Below are positions 23,714 through 32,812 of a stretch of DNA of 63,973 nt, piece after piece. A program made the position numbers and the translations under genes. The stretch is from Enterococcus nangangensis (GTDB lineage: Bacteria; Bacillota; Bacilli; Lactobacillales; Enterococcaceae). Below the pieces are notes generated by a model that saw nothing but the letters and a program-made list of their open reading frames with translations, ran no database searches and was not told the DNA's origin. The DNA is taken from positions 1 through 63,973 of the forward strand of contig NZ_BJDR01000010.1 of NCBI RefSeq assembly GCF_005405245.1, in the 5' to 3' direction. Each line of letters begins with the position of its first letter. Within the stretch, counting starts at the first letter, position 1.

Positions 23714-26226
23714 TGGCGAAAAAATCAGAAGCTGAGGTAATTTTTAAAGCCACAGATGATGGCATGAAATCCACTTTAAAAGGGATTACCGCAGAAATGC
23801 AAAAGAACAAAGCAGAAGCTAAGCTCATGCAGGCTCAATTAAAACTCACTGGTTCTGATTCCGATAAGCTAGCTTCTAATCTTAAAACTTTAGAAAAGGC
23901 TTATGAATTACAAGGTCAAAAAGTCGAAGTGACCAGTGAACGTTTAGCAAATGCCAAAAAGTTTTATGGCGAAAATTCCGTTGAAGCTCAACGATTAGAA
24001 AAAGAACTAATCAATTTGCAAACAGGACAGCAGAATTTAGCTAACAGCATTGATACTACCAAACAAGCTCTTTCTGAATCCACCAGCGAAGTGAAAACTT
24101 ATGCTTCTAGCATGTCGGAATTAGACGCTAAGCAAAACGATCTACAAAAAAGTGCAGAATTAGTGGAATCTGAGTATAAAAAATGGTCCGCTACTTCCGG
24201 CAAAACGGCTACCGATTCTGAAAAATTGGCTAAATCTCAAGAGTATGTGGCTAAACAATCTCAACTAGCAGAGCAAAAAATAGAAGTCATGCGTCAAAAA
24301 TTAGATGCCACGCAAAAAGAATTTGGTGAAACTTCCACCGAAGCCAAAGAAATGGCGATTAAATTAAATGAAGCCGAAACTGAATTTGCTCAATTAGGCG
24401 AAGCGGCTGAAAAAGTAGATACCACTGGTGTGGATGATTTAGGCAAGAAAATGGATATGTCCAATCTCATGCAAGCTTCCGAGCAACTGGCAAATATCGG
24501 CGACAAATTAATTGATGTGGGAAAAAATTCCATTGAAGCCGCCGCTTCTCAACAAGCTTTACAAGCCCAATTTGACCAGGTGTTTGGTGATGGAGCTGAT
24601 AAAGCTCAAAAGATGGTAGACGATATGGCGAGCGAGTTTAATATGTTGCCAAATCGTGTAAAGCCAAACTTTACGAAACTAACCGCCATGTTTCAAGGAT
24701 TAGGAATGGACCAATCAGAAGCGATGGAATCTGCCGCACAAGCTACCACACTTGCCGCCGATGCCGCCGCTTTTTACGACCAATCAATGGAAGATGCTCA
24801 AGGCTCTTTGACTAGTTTTTTAAAAGGAAATTACGAAGGCGGAGAGTCAATTGGTATTTTCGCTAACGACACGCAGATGGCCGCGTTTGCTATTAAAAAC
24901 AATTTAATTCCGGCCACGGAAGGCGCTAAAGAAGCGTCAGAAAAAGCAATAATCACTTTGGAAAAAGCTCAGAAAGCGCAAAGTGAAGCTATCAAAAAGC
25001 ATGGCGAAAACTCTTTGGAAGCGCGCGATGCCGCTTTAAAACTGAAAGACGCGCAAACCGAAATTGATGAAGAATTGGGGCCTCAAACTCAAAAGTGGGC
25101 CGACCTTGACGAAAAAACGAAACAAGCCGTCAGACTAGAATATGCCGAGAACATGCAGAAATTATCTGGTGCTACTGGTCAAGCAAGTCGGGAAGCGGAT
25201 GGTTATGAAAATGTCATGGGTAACTTAAAACAAGCCCAAGAAGATTTTTACGCCACCGTTGGAACACCGATTTTAGAAACTTTTACCAGCTCTGTACAAA
25301 AATTAACAGGTTTTATGTCTACTTTGAGTGACATTTTTACAAATCTTCCGGGACCTGTGCAGAACGCTATTTTTATAATTGGAGGCTTATTAGCTGGGTT
25401 TGCTGTTTTATCCCCGATAATTGCTTCCATGATTACTGTAATAACAACGTTAGCCGGAATAATGTCGGGACCTGTCGTTTTAGGAATAGCGGCTGTCGTT
25501 GGTGCCGTAGCTGGTGCAATTGCAATATTTACTAATTGGGGAGCTATCTCAGACTGGGTGTCCGAAAAGTGGGGTCAGTTCTCGAGTTGGGTTGGTAAAA
25601 ATTGGGATGGTATTAAAAGTAAAACATCCGAAACGTGGGGGAATATCTCCAGTACCGTTAAAAATAAAGCTTCGGAAATGGCTAACGGAGCAAAGGAAAA
25701 ATTTAATACTTTGAAAAATGATGCATCTGAAGCATTTGGAGCAGTTAAAAAATTTGCAAGTGAGAAATTAAACGCTGCGAAAAATACTGTCAGTGATATC
25801 ATTACTAAAATTAAAAATTTGTTCAGCTTTAAACTTAAATTTCCTGAAATCAATATTCCACACATTCCGTTGCCACATTTTAAATTAAGTGGTTCTTTTA
25901 ATCCTCTTAAAATGCAAATCCCGAAACTAAGCATTGATTGGTATGCAAAGGGCGGCTTGTTTGATGGACCAAATGTAATTGGTGTGGGTGAAGCAGGAAA
26001 GGAAGCTGTTTTACCCTTGAAAGACCGCGTTTTAGGCACAATTGGGCAGATGATTAGTAAAACTATGCCCGCTCAAGAAAACAACAACAGCGAGCAAAAT
26101 ATCACGAATAACTTTACGATTGAAATTGGCGATGTATCTGACCCACAATCCGCCCGACAAATGGTGGATGAATTGATGGAAAGAATCACCGATGCCCAGC
26201 GTGGAAAAAATACAGCATTTGAATAA
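23713..26226 (+). CDS. Tape measure protein
   Basis: 837 residues. A long coiled-coil N-terminal half rich in Lys, Glu, Ala and Gln, repeated motifs with spacing near 35 residues (AEAKLMQAQLKL, AQRLEKELINLQ, KEMAIKLNEAE), a TMP core at about 260-360, hydrophobic segments at about 545-610, then tryptophan-rich and amphipathic helices (VKNKASEMANGAKEKF). The C-terminus contains GLFDGPNVIGVGEAGKEAVLP, conserved in such proteins (given in part). It sets tail length and helps DNA entry. ATG overlaps the gpT stop. Confidence 0.95.
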   Translation: MAKKSEAEVIFKATDDGMKSTLKGITAEMQKNKAEAKLMQAQLKLTGSDSDKLASNLKTLEKAYELQGQKVEVTSERLANAKKFYGENSVEAQRLEKELINLQTGQQNLANSIDTTKQALSESTSEVKTYASSMSELDAKQNDLQKSAELVESEYKKWSATSGKTATDSEKLAKSQEYVAKQSQLAEQKIEVMRQKLDATQKEFGETSTEAKEMAIKLNEAETEFAQLGEAAEKVDTTGVDDLGKKMDMSNLMQASEQLANIGDKLIDVGKNSIEAAASQQALQAQFDQVFGDGADKAQKMVDDMASEFNMLPNRVKPNFTKLTAMFQGLGMDQSEAMESAAQATTLAADAAAFYDQSMEDAQGSLTSFLKGNYEGGESIGIFANDTQMAAFAIKNNLIPATEGAKEASEKAIITLEKAQKAQSEAIKKHGENSLEARDAALKLKDAQTEIDEELGPQTQKWADLDEKTKQAVRLEYAENMQKLSGATGQASREADGYENVMGNLKQAQEDFYATVGTPILETFTSSVQKLTGFMSTLSDIFTNLPGPVQNAIFIIGGLLAGFAVLSPIIASMITVITTLAGIMSGPVVLGIAAVVGAVAGAIAIFTNWGAISDWVSEKWGQFSSWVGKNWDGIKSKTSETWGNISSTVKNKASEMANGAKEKFNTLKNDASEAFGAVKKFASEKLNAAKNTVSDIITKIKNLFSFKLKFPEINIPHIPLPHFKLSGSFNPLKMQIPKLSIDWYAKGGLFDGPNVIGVGEAGKEAVLPLKDRVLGTIGQMISKTMPAQENNNSEQNITNNFTIEIGDVSDPQSARQMVDELMERITDAQRGKNTAFE

Positions 26227-26238
26227 GGAGGCGGAAAA

Positions 26239-26985
26239 GTGTTAACCGATAGAATTGAGGTCTTGATTGACCGAGTGTCTTGTTTTGCGTATAAGCTTTG
26301 TATCGATGGCAGACCGTCTATTCCGTCTCCAAAACGCAAATATAACACGTTTGAGGTTTATGACAGTGTCAATGGTGATGAGTATGAGTTTATCGGATTT
26401 GAAAACGTTGAATATGGAATCCAATTTAATTATTTGGAAGATGTCACTGACAATGGCACCTTTAAAAATCAATTTAGACGGATTAAGCGTTGGCTTTTAA
26501 ATGCGGCGCGCCTTGAATTTTCCGACGAGCAAGACGTGTTTTATATCGTTAAAAAAGTTGAAATTGGCGATGCCGAAAATGATATTGTTGAGTACGGAAG
26601 TTTTGAAGTTAAATTTACGTTGGCTCCTTTTGGCAGATTAATTGAGAATGCGCCGTTGTCTTATGACAAGACGGCTGCTGACTTAGAAATTTATTTTGAC
26701 AATCCATCCATCATTGAGTCTCCGCCAGTCATTGTTTTATATGGTAGTGGCGATGCTACGATTTATCTAAATAGCGTGCCCATCAAATTTACAGGAATTG
26801 ACGGGAATATCACGATGGATAGTGACTTGCAGTTAACATACAAAACGGATGACGGATTGCATATTAACCAATCTGACAAGCAATCGTCAAACGGCTACCT
26901 TAATTTATTATCGGGGGACAATCATTTGATTGTGAAAGGTCCCGGAATAACTAAGGTAGAAGTTTGGCGAAATTCTTTGGTGTGA
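26239..26985 (+). CDS. Distal tail protein (Dit)
   Basis: 248 residues from GTG with AAGGAGG upstream. The N-terminal belt domain shows GDEYEFIGFENVEYGIQFNY and a KRWLLNAARLEFSDEQD segment (quoted in part); the C-terminal galectin-like part has PPVIVLYGSGDATIYLN and ends DNHLIVKGPG. It forms the hub joining tail tube and baseplate. Confidence 0.88.
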   Translation: MLTDRIEVLIDRVSCFAYKLCIDGRPSIPSPKRKYNTFEVYDSVNGDEYEFIGFENVEYGIQFNYLEDVTDNGTFKNQFRRIKRWLLNAARLEFSDEQDVFYIVKKVEIGDAENDIVEYGSFEVKFTLAPFGRLIENAPLSYDKTAADLEIYFDNPSIIESPPVIVLYGSGDATIYLNSVPIKFTGIDGNITMDSDLQLTYKTDDGLHINQSDKQSSNGYLNLLSGDNHLIVKGPGITKVEVWRNSLV

Positions 26986-26995
26986 GGTGAGAATA

Positions 26996-29311
26996 TTGGC
27001 AGTACCTTTTTTATACAGTGCAAACGATGCGACAAACGACTACACCAAAGATGGTTATGGCGCTTTATCCGGATGCACGACACTAACGTGTGTAGGGGAA
27101 ATCAATGGCGAGGTCACTTTGACTGGATCAGTGCCGTTATCTCGTCCAAACACAGATTACGTGGTTAACAACAATATTATTAAGGTTAAAATTAACGACA
27201 CACAAGACCCACAAATTATGCGGTTGTATAATGTCAAAAAATCCATGAAAGATGGCTTGGTTACTTTTAACGCCGAGCCAATCGCTAATGATATTCGTGG
27301 CGGCTTTTTGCCTAAGGTCAAGACTGACGGCGGAACCGCAGCTAATGCCATGGCGCAGTTAGCAAGTGAAGCTATTCCGCCAATCCCTGACCGCTTTAGT
27401 TTTGCGAGCGACAAAGAAAATTTAGCTACTGTTGAGTTGGAACGTGTTTCTGTTTTGCAAGCTTTAGGTGGCGTAGAAGGCTCTGTGTTGCAAAAATTTA
27501 AAGGGGAATACGAGAAGGACAACCACGCAATTAAACTCCTAAAACGGCTTGGAAATGACCATAAAATCAAAATTATCTATACTAAGAATCTCACTGGTTT
27601 GGATATCGAAGTAGACACACAAGGAATTGTCAACGGAATTTATCCTTATGCCAAGTTGGAAGGCAGCGAAGATGATGAAATTTTAGAAATCGAGGAAAAA
27701 GTCGTCTTTTTTAAAAAGAGATATGATGCCGGTGTCATTTCAGCGGTAGATTTTTCCAATGAGAAGCCAGAAACCCAAGCTGACCTTTTGAAGTTGGCCA
27801 ATGATTATCTATCTAGTAATAGCAGCCTCAACGAGCCAACTGTATCAGCTAAAGTTGATTTTATCTTGCTCAACAAACAGCCGCGTTATAAAGATTTTGT
27901 CAATATGGAGACTGTCGGATTGGGCGATGGTGTAGACGTTTTTCATCCGAAACTAGCTACTGATATGCACGCCCGAGTTGTTAAATACGAGTACAATTGT
28001 TTGACTGAGCAATACAACAAGTTAGAGATTGGCTCTGTTAAGTCAAATTTTTTAGATCAGATTGCTAATCAAATTAGCGAGCAAGGCAAAGAGACTGATG
28101 ATAAGTTGGGAATTCTTCAGCAAGCTCAAAAAGAAGTGTCCGATTTGATTAAGAATCCGGCAGAAGGGCACGTGGTCGTATATCCAAGTTTGGCTGACCC
28201 GCAAGAAATTTTAATAATGGATACTACCGACGTTAACACGGCTACTAAGCTATGGCGATGGAATTCATCGGGGTTAGGTTATAGCAAAAGCGGCTATAAC
28301 GGCACCTACGAAACGGCCATGACTAAAGACGGGCAAATTGTGGCGGATATGATTACCACGGGTGTATTACGTGCCATTGATATTATCGGGGTGACTATTA
28401 CTGGGGCTATGATTATTAGCCAACGAGCAAATAGTGACTACAAGATAGTGCTCAATGGCGGCAATCTTAATTTCAACCGTGGCGACAGTAATATTGGTGG
28501 CATTTATCCGACATTTAGCACTGCTACCGGAAATACTAATGGGTTTGCTATCATTAAATCCGATGGGGAAATTTTTTCCATCAACGTCGAGGGTACTAAT
28601 GGCTCTGTCGCGGTTTTTCAAGTGCCGGCCGATTCCAATCCTAGCAACGTGAAGTACACGTTATCTGGTGCCGGAACGGTCACGGGCAAGCTCACTCTAA
28701 ATGTTCGAGGAGTTTTCAAATCTGGCTTTAGAATTTCTGACGACGATACTGCGGGAGTTTTCCAAGGCTCCGACCGCAATTCCGTTTGGATGCAGGGCAA
28801 TAACGTTAATATCAAAGGTAACAGTGGTGGTCAGTTAGATCTCGGTAGTGGAAATATTAATGTATATGGTAATTTTAATGCCTTTAACGGCTCAAAAAAC
28901 GCCGTCCACGTTACTCGTGATGGTATGAGAGCTACACCAGCTTACGAAATGGCTGAAAGTTATTTAGGAGACCTCGGACGTAACTTTACCGATGAAAATT
29001 GCCAAGTCTGGATTCCAATTGATGAAATCTTTTCCGACACCGTCAACACCGATTTGCCTTACGAAGTATTTTTACAGGTCTACGATAATGCGAGAGCTTG
29101 GGTATCTGATTTTAAATCAAACGCCTTTTTAGTTTGCTCCGATAAGCCTTTAGTCCGCTTTGCGTGGGAAATGAAGGCGAAACGTCGGGGATACGAATCA
29201 GAACGACTAGTCAAACAAAACGTTGATAATGTTAAAGTAGCTGAGATTTTTGAACCAGAAAAATTTAAAGAAAAGGAGGTTGAGGATATTGACGGAAACG
29301 TTGAGGTTTGA
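26996..29311 (+). CDS. Tail-associated protein (Tal / prophage tail hub)
   Basis: About 771 residues. The N-terminal 370 residues have the gp27-like hub pattern of prophage tail proteins (GALSGCTTLTCVGEINGE, EPIANDIRGG, VYPYAKLEG-like VNGIYPYAKLEG). The C-terminal half is Gly/Asn-rich beta structure and probably forms a fibre or beta-helix (GNVNIKGN-like repeats near 600). I prefer TTG at 26996, preceded closely by GAGGTGAG; a GTG at 26987 overlaps that ribosome site. No lytic active site is obvious. Confidence 0.83.
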   Translation: MAVPFLYSANDATNDYTKDGYGALSGCTTLTCVGEINGEVTLTGSVPLSRPNTDYVVNNNIIKVKINDTQDPQIMRLYNVKKSMKDGLVTFNAEPIANDIRGGFLPKVKTDGGTAANAMAQLASEAIPPIPDRFSFASDKENLATVELERVSVLQALGGVEGSVLQKFKGEYEKDNHAIKLLKRLGNDHKIKIIYTKNLTGLDIEVDTQGIVNGIYPYAKLEGSEDDEILEIEEKVVFFKKRYDAGVISAVDFSNEKPETQADLLKLANDYLSSNSSLNEPTVSAKVDFILLNKQPRYKDFVNMETVGLGDGVDVFHPKLATDMHARVVKYEYNCLTEQYNKLEIGSVKSNFLDQIANQISEQGKETDDKLGILQQAQKEVSDLIKNPAEGHVVVYPSLADPQEILIMDTTDVNTATKLWRWNSSGLGYSKSGYNGTYETAMTKDGQIVADMITTGVLRAIDIIGVTITGAMIISQRANSDYKIVLNGGNLNFNRGDSNIGGIYPTFSTATGNTNGFAIIKSDGEIFSINVEGTNGSVAVFQVPADSNPSNVKYTLSGAGTVTGKLTLNVRGVFKSGFRISDDDTAGVFQGSDRNSVWMQGNNVNIKGNSGGQLDLGSGNINVYGNFNAFNGSKNAVHVTRDGMRATPAYEMAESYLGDLGRNFTDENCQVWIPIDEIFSDTVNTDLPYEVFLQVYDNARAWVSDFKSNAFLVCSDKPLVRFAWEMKAKRRGYESERLVKQNVDNVKVAEIFEPEKFKEKEVEDIDGNVEV

Positions 29312-30353
29312 TTTAAACAAACAAAAATTTGGAAATCCCATTATTTATGGACGGGTTTCCGATGGGAATGAGTACAAAAAATCCGTCCAATTTTTGATGG
29401 ACGGAAAGCCATTTGACTTAACAGATTGGGTAGTCAGTTTTGAAGGCATCACAGCTCATTTTAAAAACAAAATCATGGATACTGTCGGAGTCACTTTGAC
29501 CGATGCGCCTAATGGCAAATTTGATTATGTTTTTCCGAATGCTTCCTTTAGTCAGCACGGGAAATATGAGAGAGCTTATTTTTCCGCAGTCAAAGGCGAT
29601 AAACGAGTGACCACTGCTGATTTTGTGGTAATCGTGTTAGATTATGCCGATATTGATGCCCAGAAAGCGGAAGATTTTATCTCAGAATACAATCGTTTGG
29701 TTGTGGAATTAAATAGTCGTTTTAATTCTGCTATTAACCAGATGGACGCAGATTATGACGATTTAGACCAACGCGTAACGGCTTTACAGCAAGCCATGAT
29801 AACTTATGAGGCAAGTGTAGAAAGCACTGCTAGCGAAGCAATACAGGCTGTTAACGATGCTTTGGAGCAACTGGGCACTTATTACACAAAAACAGAATCG
29901 AATGCAAAGTTTTTGAGTAAAACAGATGCAGAAAGTTTATATATTCCGCTGAATAAACTTTATCTGACATACCCAATTGGTTCCCCATACTTTTCATTTC
30001 TTCCAGACAACCCTGCAACAGTTTTGGGCGGCGGAACTTGGGAACGTGTGGCTAATGGCAGGACTCTAGTCGGAGTTGATGAAAATGATACGGACTTTGC
30101 AACAGCAGGATTAACTGGTGGTGAGAAGATGCATGTACTGACCGTCAGTGAGCTAGCTAAACACAGTCACGCTGCTTCCACTACTAATGGACTGTACGTG
30201 TATGGTGGAACTAGTAGCACGACTGGTCCCGCTAGCGGGACGGGATATAGGACAAATCTGTTTGAAACATCCACGACATCGGTCGGGGGGGATACTGCCC
30301 ATAATAACTTACAACCGTATATCACGGTATACATTTGGAAAAGAATTGCTTAA
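29289..30353 (+). CDS. Baseplate upper protein fused to receptor-binding tip
   Basis: 354 residues from TTG at 29289 (AAGGAGG nine bases upstream). The N-terminal 110 residues match BppU (RFDLNKQKFGNPIIYGRVSDG, in part, and a YAYFSAVKGDKRVTTADF-like segment). A coiled coil follows (about 135-205) and a C-terminal collar/tip domain with IGSPYFSFLPDNPATVLGGG, KHSHAAS and NLQPYITVYIWKRIA. Such tips trimerise and contact the host surface, so this is the best candidate for host range. Confidence 0.85.
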   Translation: MTETLRFDLNKQKFGNPIIYGRVSDGNEYKKSVQFLMDGKPFDLTDWVVSFEGITAHFKNKIMDTVGVTLTDAPNGKFDYVFPNASFSQHGKYERAYFSAVKGDKRVTTADFVVIVLDYADIDAQKAEDFISEYNRLVVELNSRFNSAINQMDADYDDLDQRVTALQQAMITYEASVESTASEAIQAVNDALEQLGTYYTKTESNAKFLSKTDAESLYIPLNKLYLTYPIGSPYFSFLPDNPATVLGGGTWERVANGRTLVGVDENDTDFATAGLTGGEKMHVLTVSELAKHSHAASTTNGLYVYGGTSSTTGPASGTGYRTNLFETSTTSVGGDTAHNNLQPYITVYIWKRIA

Positions 30354-30374
30354 CGGTACAGCGAAATAACTTTT

Positions 30375-30405
30375 AGGGGAGCTGAAAAGCTCCTCTTTAT
30401 TTTTA
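30375..30405 (+). terminator. Terminator-like hairpin after the baseplate gene
   Basis: AGGGGAGCT (30,375-30,383) pairs with AGCTCCTCT (30,388-30,396) around a GAAA loop, followed by TTATTTTT. Lies between the receptor-binding gene and the lysis genes. Confidence 0.7.
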
Positions 30406-30425
30406 ATTGAGGGAAGTGTAGGCAT

Positions 30426-30647
30426 GTGAGTGAAACCATCATTGTATCGCTAGTTAGCTTAGTGGGTACATTAGGGGGAACGTTTGGCGGGATTATCACC
30501 GCAAATAAATTAATTACTTATCGGATTGAACAATTGGAAAAGAAAGTGGATAAGCATAATAGCGTCGTGGAACGTACCTTTGAGTTAGAAGGACGGATGC
30601 GCGAAGCTGAACACGACATTGTCGAAATGAAGAGAGGCGTAAATTAA
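30426..30647 (+). CDS. XhlA-like membrane protein of the lysis cassette
   Basis: 73 residues from GTG. One N-terminal hydrophobic segment (about 3-22) then a long charged coiled coil (RIEQLEKKVDKHNSVVERTF). Small proteins of this build precede holins in many Bacillota prophages. It may assist lysis or be an antiholin. The stop lies one base before the next start. Confidence 0.65.
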   Translation: MSETIIVSLVSLVGTLGGTFGGIITANKLITYRIEQLEKKVDKHNSVVERTFELEGRMREAEHDIVEMKRGVN

Positions 30648-30648
30648 T

Positions 30649-30990
30649 ATGGAAGAATTTACGGGAACTTTGATCCAAGCAGGTTTTATGATTTTAGTAG
30701 CGGCAGTAGGCTTAGTCGCCCAAAAGATTACAGCTTATTTTAAGAAAGAGGGCATCCTCACTGAGTTGGAAAGCAAAAAAGCCTACGCCAAAATTGTGGT
30801 AGAAGCGACGCAACAAATGTATCAGGCGGCTGAAGGTCCGGAAAAGCTTCAACGCGCTAAAACTCAGTTGGTGGATTATCTTCAAACTAAAAAAATTCCT
30901 TTTACGGAAGCCGAGCTTGAAACGCTTATCGAATCCACCGTTAAAAGCATGAAAGATGGTATTGCGACTGGATTAAAAGAGGAAAAATAG
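30649..30990 (+). CDS. Holin (LLH family)
   Basis: 113 residues. One N-terminal transmembrane segment (about 6-26), then an amphipathic charged domain with ESKKAYAKIVVEATQQMYQA and a helical C-terminus, the pattern of phage holin LLH-family proteins. It times membrane permeabilisation for the endolysin, whose gene follows. Confidence 0.83.
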   Translation: MEEFTGTLIQAGFMILVAAVGLVAQKITAYFKKEGILTELESKKAYAKIVVEATQQMYQAAEGPEKLQRAKTQLVDYLQTKKIPFTEAELETLIESTVKSMKDGIATGLKEEK

Positions 30991-30996
30991 TTACTT

Positions 30997-31035
30997 AGTG
31001 GTGTGTGCAGTTTTTGCATGCACCACTTTTAATTT
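30997..31035 (+). terminator. Hairpin between holin and endolysin
   Basis: AGTGGTG-GTGCA pairs with TGCA-GCACCACT around a T-rich loop, followed by TTTTAATTT. It could attenuate or stabilise the endolysin message. Confidence 0.65.
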
Positions 31036-31052
31036 AAGGAGGATGATTAATT

Positions 31053-31994
31053 ATGACGACAGCAAACGACATTTTAACAATCGCGCGGCACTATTTAGGT
31101 AGCGCTGAGGGCGGTAGTAATCACTATCATATCATTGACACGTACAATGCTACTAAGCCACTACCACGAGGTTATACGGTTAAATACACGGACGATTGGT
31201 GCGCTACGTTCGTGAGCTTTGTCGGCATTGAGGCGGGAGCGCCTGACCTATACGGACGCGAGTGTGGCGTGGAGCGATTTATTGATATCTTTAAGGATAA
31301 AGGCATCTGGCTCGAGGACGGCACCATCACGCCAAAAGTTGGCGACATTATCTGCTATAACTGGGATGATGGCACACAGCCCAATGACGGATATGCGGAC
31401 CACATTGGCTTTGTCGAGTCCGTATCTGGAGGCTTAGTGACCGCGATTGAGGGCAATAAAAACGACAGCGTCCAACGTCGGACAATTTCTGTTGGAGCTG
31501 GGAATATCCGTGGATATGCACGTCCTAATTACAGCGGTGGTGGCAATCCCGCTCCTGCACCAATTCCAAGTAAATCTATTGCTGAAATTGCAAAAGAAGT
31601 AATGGATGGAAATTGGGGCAACGATCCCGAACGTAGTCAAAAACTTAAGGCAGCGGGCTATGATGCAGAAGCGGTACGAGCGGAGGTTAACCGGTTATCT
31701 GGCAAACCTGCAGTTGCTCCATCTACTCCACAAATTACCGTAGACGGCTATTGGGGCAACGCCACGACTAAACGCATCCAGCAAGTCCTAGGCGTTACTG
31801 CTGACGGCTTAGTGGGTCCTAACACATATAAGGCTATCCAAAAAGCGGTAGGTGTGACCGCTGACGGGATTATCGGTCCTAACACGATTAAAGCTATGCA
31901 ACGTCACTTCGGGACTCCTGTTGATGGACGTATTGACAAACCGTCTATGGTGGTCAAGGCTATGCAAAAACGACTTAATCAAGGCAAATTCTAA
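31053..31994 (+). CDS. Endolysin: CHAP/amidase + CW_7 + C-terminal repeat domain
   Basis: 313 residues. The catalytic domain (about 1-160) has Cys50 in DDWCATFVSF and His117 in ADHIGFVE, a CHAP-like cysteine peptidase/amidase arrangement. A Pro/Gly linker follows, then one Cpl-7 (CW_7) wall-binding repeat (about 178-218, EVMDGNWGNDPERSQKL), then a GYWGNATTKRIQQVLG-type repeated region (about 228-313) like peptidoglycan- or wall-binding repeats of enterococcal lysins. TAAGGAGG precedes the ATG. No signal peptide, so export needs the holin. Confidence 0.92.
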   Translation: MTTANDILTIARHYLGSAEGGSNHYHIIDTYNATKPLPRGYTVKYTDDWCATFVSFVGIEAGAPDLYGRECGVERFIDIFKDKGIWLEDGTITPKVGDIICYNWDDGTQPNDGYADHIGFVESVSGGLVTAIEGNKNDSVQRRTISVGAGNIRGYARPNYSGGGNPAPAPIPSKSIAEIAKEVMDGNWGNDPERSQKLKAAGYDAEAVRAEVNRLSGKPAVAPSTPQITVDGYWGNATTKRIQQVLGVTADGLVGPNTYKAIQKAVGVTADGIIGPNTIKAMQRHFGTPVDGRIDKPSMVVKAMQKRLNQGKF

Positions 31995-32004
31995 TATCAA
32001 AAAC

Positions 32005-32045
32005 AGCCTATCTCTCTTAATCGGGAGGTAGGCTTATTTTTTTTA
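32005..32045 (+). terminator. Late operon terminator
   Basis: AGCCTATCTCTC pairs with GGGAGGTAGGCT around TTAATC, followed by TATTTTTTTT. It marks the end of the late operon after the endolysin and separates it from the accessory operon. Confidence 0.9.
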
Positions 32046-32065
32046 CATATTTTTAAAATAAAAAG

Positions 32066-32115
32066 TACACAATGTGTATTTTTATCTTTACAAAAGTACC
32101 CAATGGGTATATAAT
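32066..32115 (+). promoter_or_regulatory. Promoter of the accessory operon with twin palindromic operators
   Basis: TTTACA (32,087-32,092), exactly 17 bp, TATAAT (32,110-32,115). Two perfect palindromes with the same frame lie here: TACACAATGTGTA (32,066-32,078) upstream and TACCCAATGGGTA (32,097-32,109), which fills the spacer between -35 and -10. Their centres are 31 bp apart, about three helical turns. A bound dimer would shut the promoter. The XRE protein encoded third in this operon is the obvious candidate repressor. Confidence 0.82.
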
Positions 32116-32155
32116 GAAGACAGTTAAGAAAGACATAATGAAGGAGCGAATTAAA

Positions 32156-32386
32156 ATGATTGAAATTAGATTTGAAGGAAGCTTTGATGAATTAACAGTA
32201 GTGATTGTAAACCATGACGAAAAAACATTTGCAGTAACTGATTTGGAAACAGCTAACGAAATGGTAGATTTTGAAGCAGAAGGCGTTAACCCTAACTTGG
32301 AAAACGCTGAAGACATGTGGGTACAAGATTTAGGAATGTTTTTAGATTACTTGGAAGGCCAAGGATATGAAAGAGAGGATGACTAA
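32156..32386 (+). CDS. Small acidic protein of the accessory operon
   Basis: Unrecognised, 76 residues, strongly acidic at the C-terminus (EGVNPNLENAEDMWVQDL and EREDD). Beta-rich first half (EIRFEGSFDELTVVIVNHDE). AAGGAG lies nine bases before the ATG at 32156. First gene of the operon that ends with the TnpB-like protein. Acidic small proteins in such phage loci are sometimes anti-defence (DNA mimic) proteins; that is only a possibility here. Confidence 0.65.
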   Translation: MIEIRFEGSFDELTVVIVNHDEKTFAVTDLETANEMVDFEAEGVNPNLENAEDMWVQDLGMFLDYLEGQGYEREDD

Positions 32387-32387
32387 T

Positions 32388-32798
32388 ATGGACTACGCAA
32401 CTGATGAGATTATCCAGCTAATGGATAATCTGCACGACTTGGATGTTGACCGGGAACCTTTTGGCTGGGAACATGTTGGATTGAGATTTGAGGAAAAAGC
32501 GTATAAAGTCGGGGATATTATCTCCGATAGTAAAGCTAATCCAGATCGCGTGGACGAACGAGACTTTCCTGATTTTAATTTGGAAGAATACGAAGACCTT
32601 CCAGAACTTCCCGGCGTGAGCACTTGGGTCAAAGAGGCTTTTGACGGAAAAGACATTCTCGAAATCATGAGACACCACAAGCACGCTTATATCGTGGTGG
32701 GAAATGACGATGCCTGGTACGGGGAAGTAGACGGTATATTTTTAGATCTCGATGAATTGGTCATCGAAAACGGGCAAGTAGCAGTGGTACTTAAATAA
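32388..32798 (+). CDS. Acidic hypothetical protein, possible antirestriction type
   Basis: 136 residues, many Asp and Glu (DLDVDREPFGWEHVGLRFEE, DERDFPDFNLEEYEDLPELP). A C-terminal alpha/beta part contains AYIVVGNDDAWYGEVDG. Start ATG at 32388 just after the upstream stop. The charge pattern recalls ArdA-like DNA mimics, but I do not recognise the family. Co-transcribed with the RNA-guided protein. Confidence 0.6.
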   Translation: MDYATDEIIQLMDNLHDLDVDREPFGWEHVGLRFEEKAYKVGDIISDSKANPDRVDERDFPDFNLEEYEDLPELPGVSTWVKEAFDGKDILEIMRHHKHAYIVVGNDDAWYGEVDGIFLDLDELVIENGQVAVVLK

Positions 32799-32812
32799 AG
32801 GAGGAAAACAAA

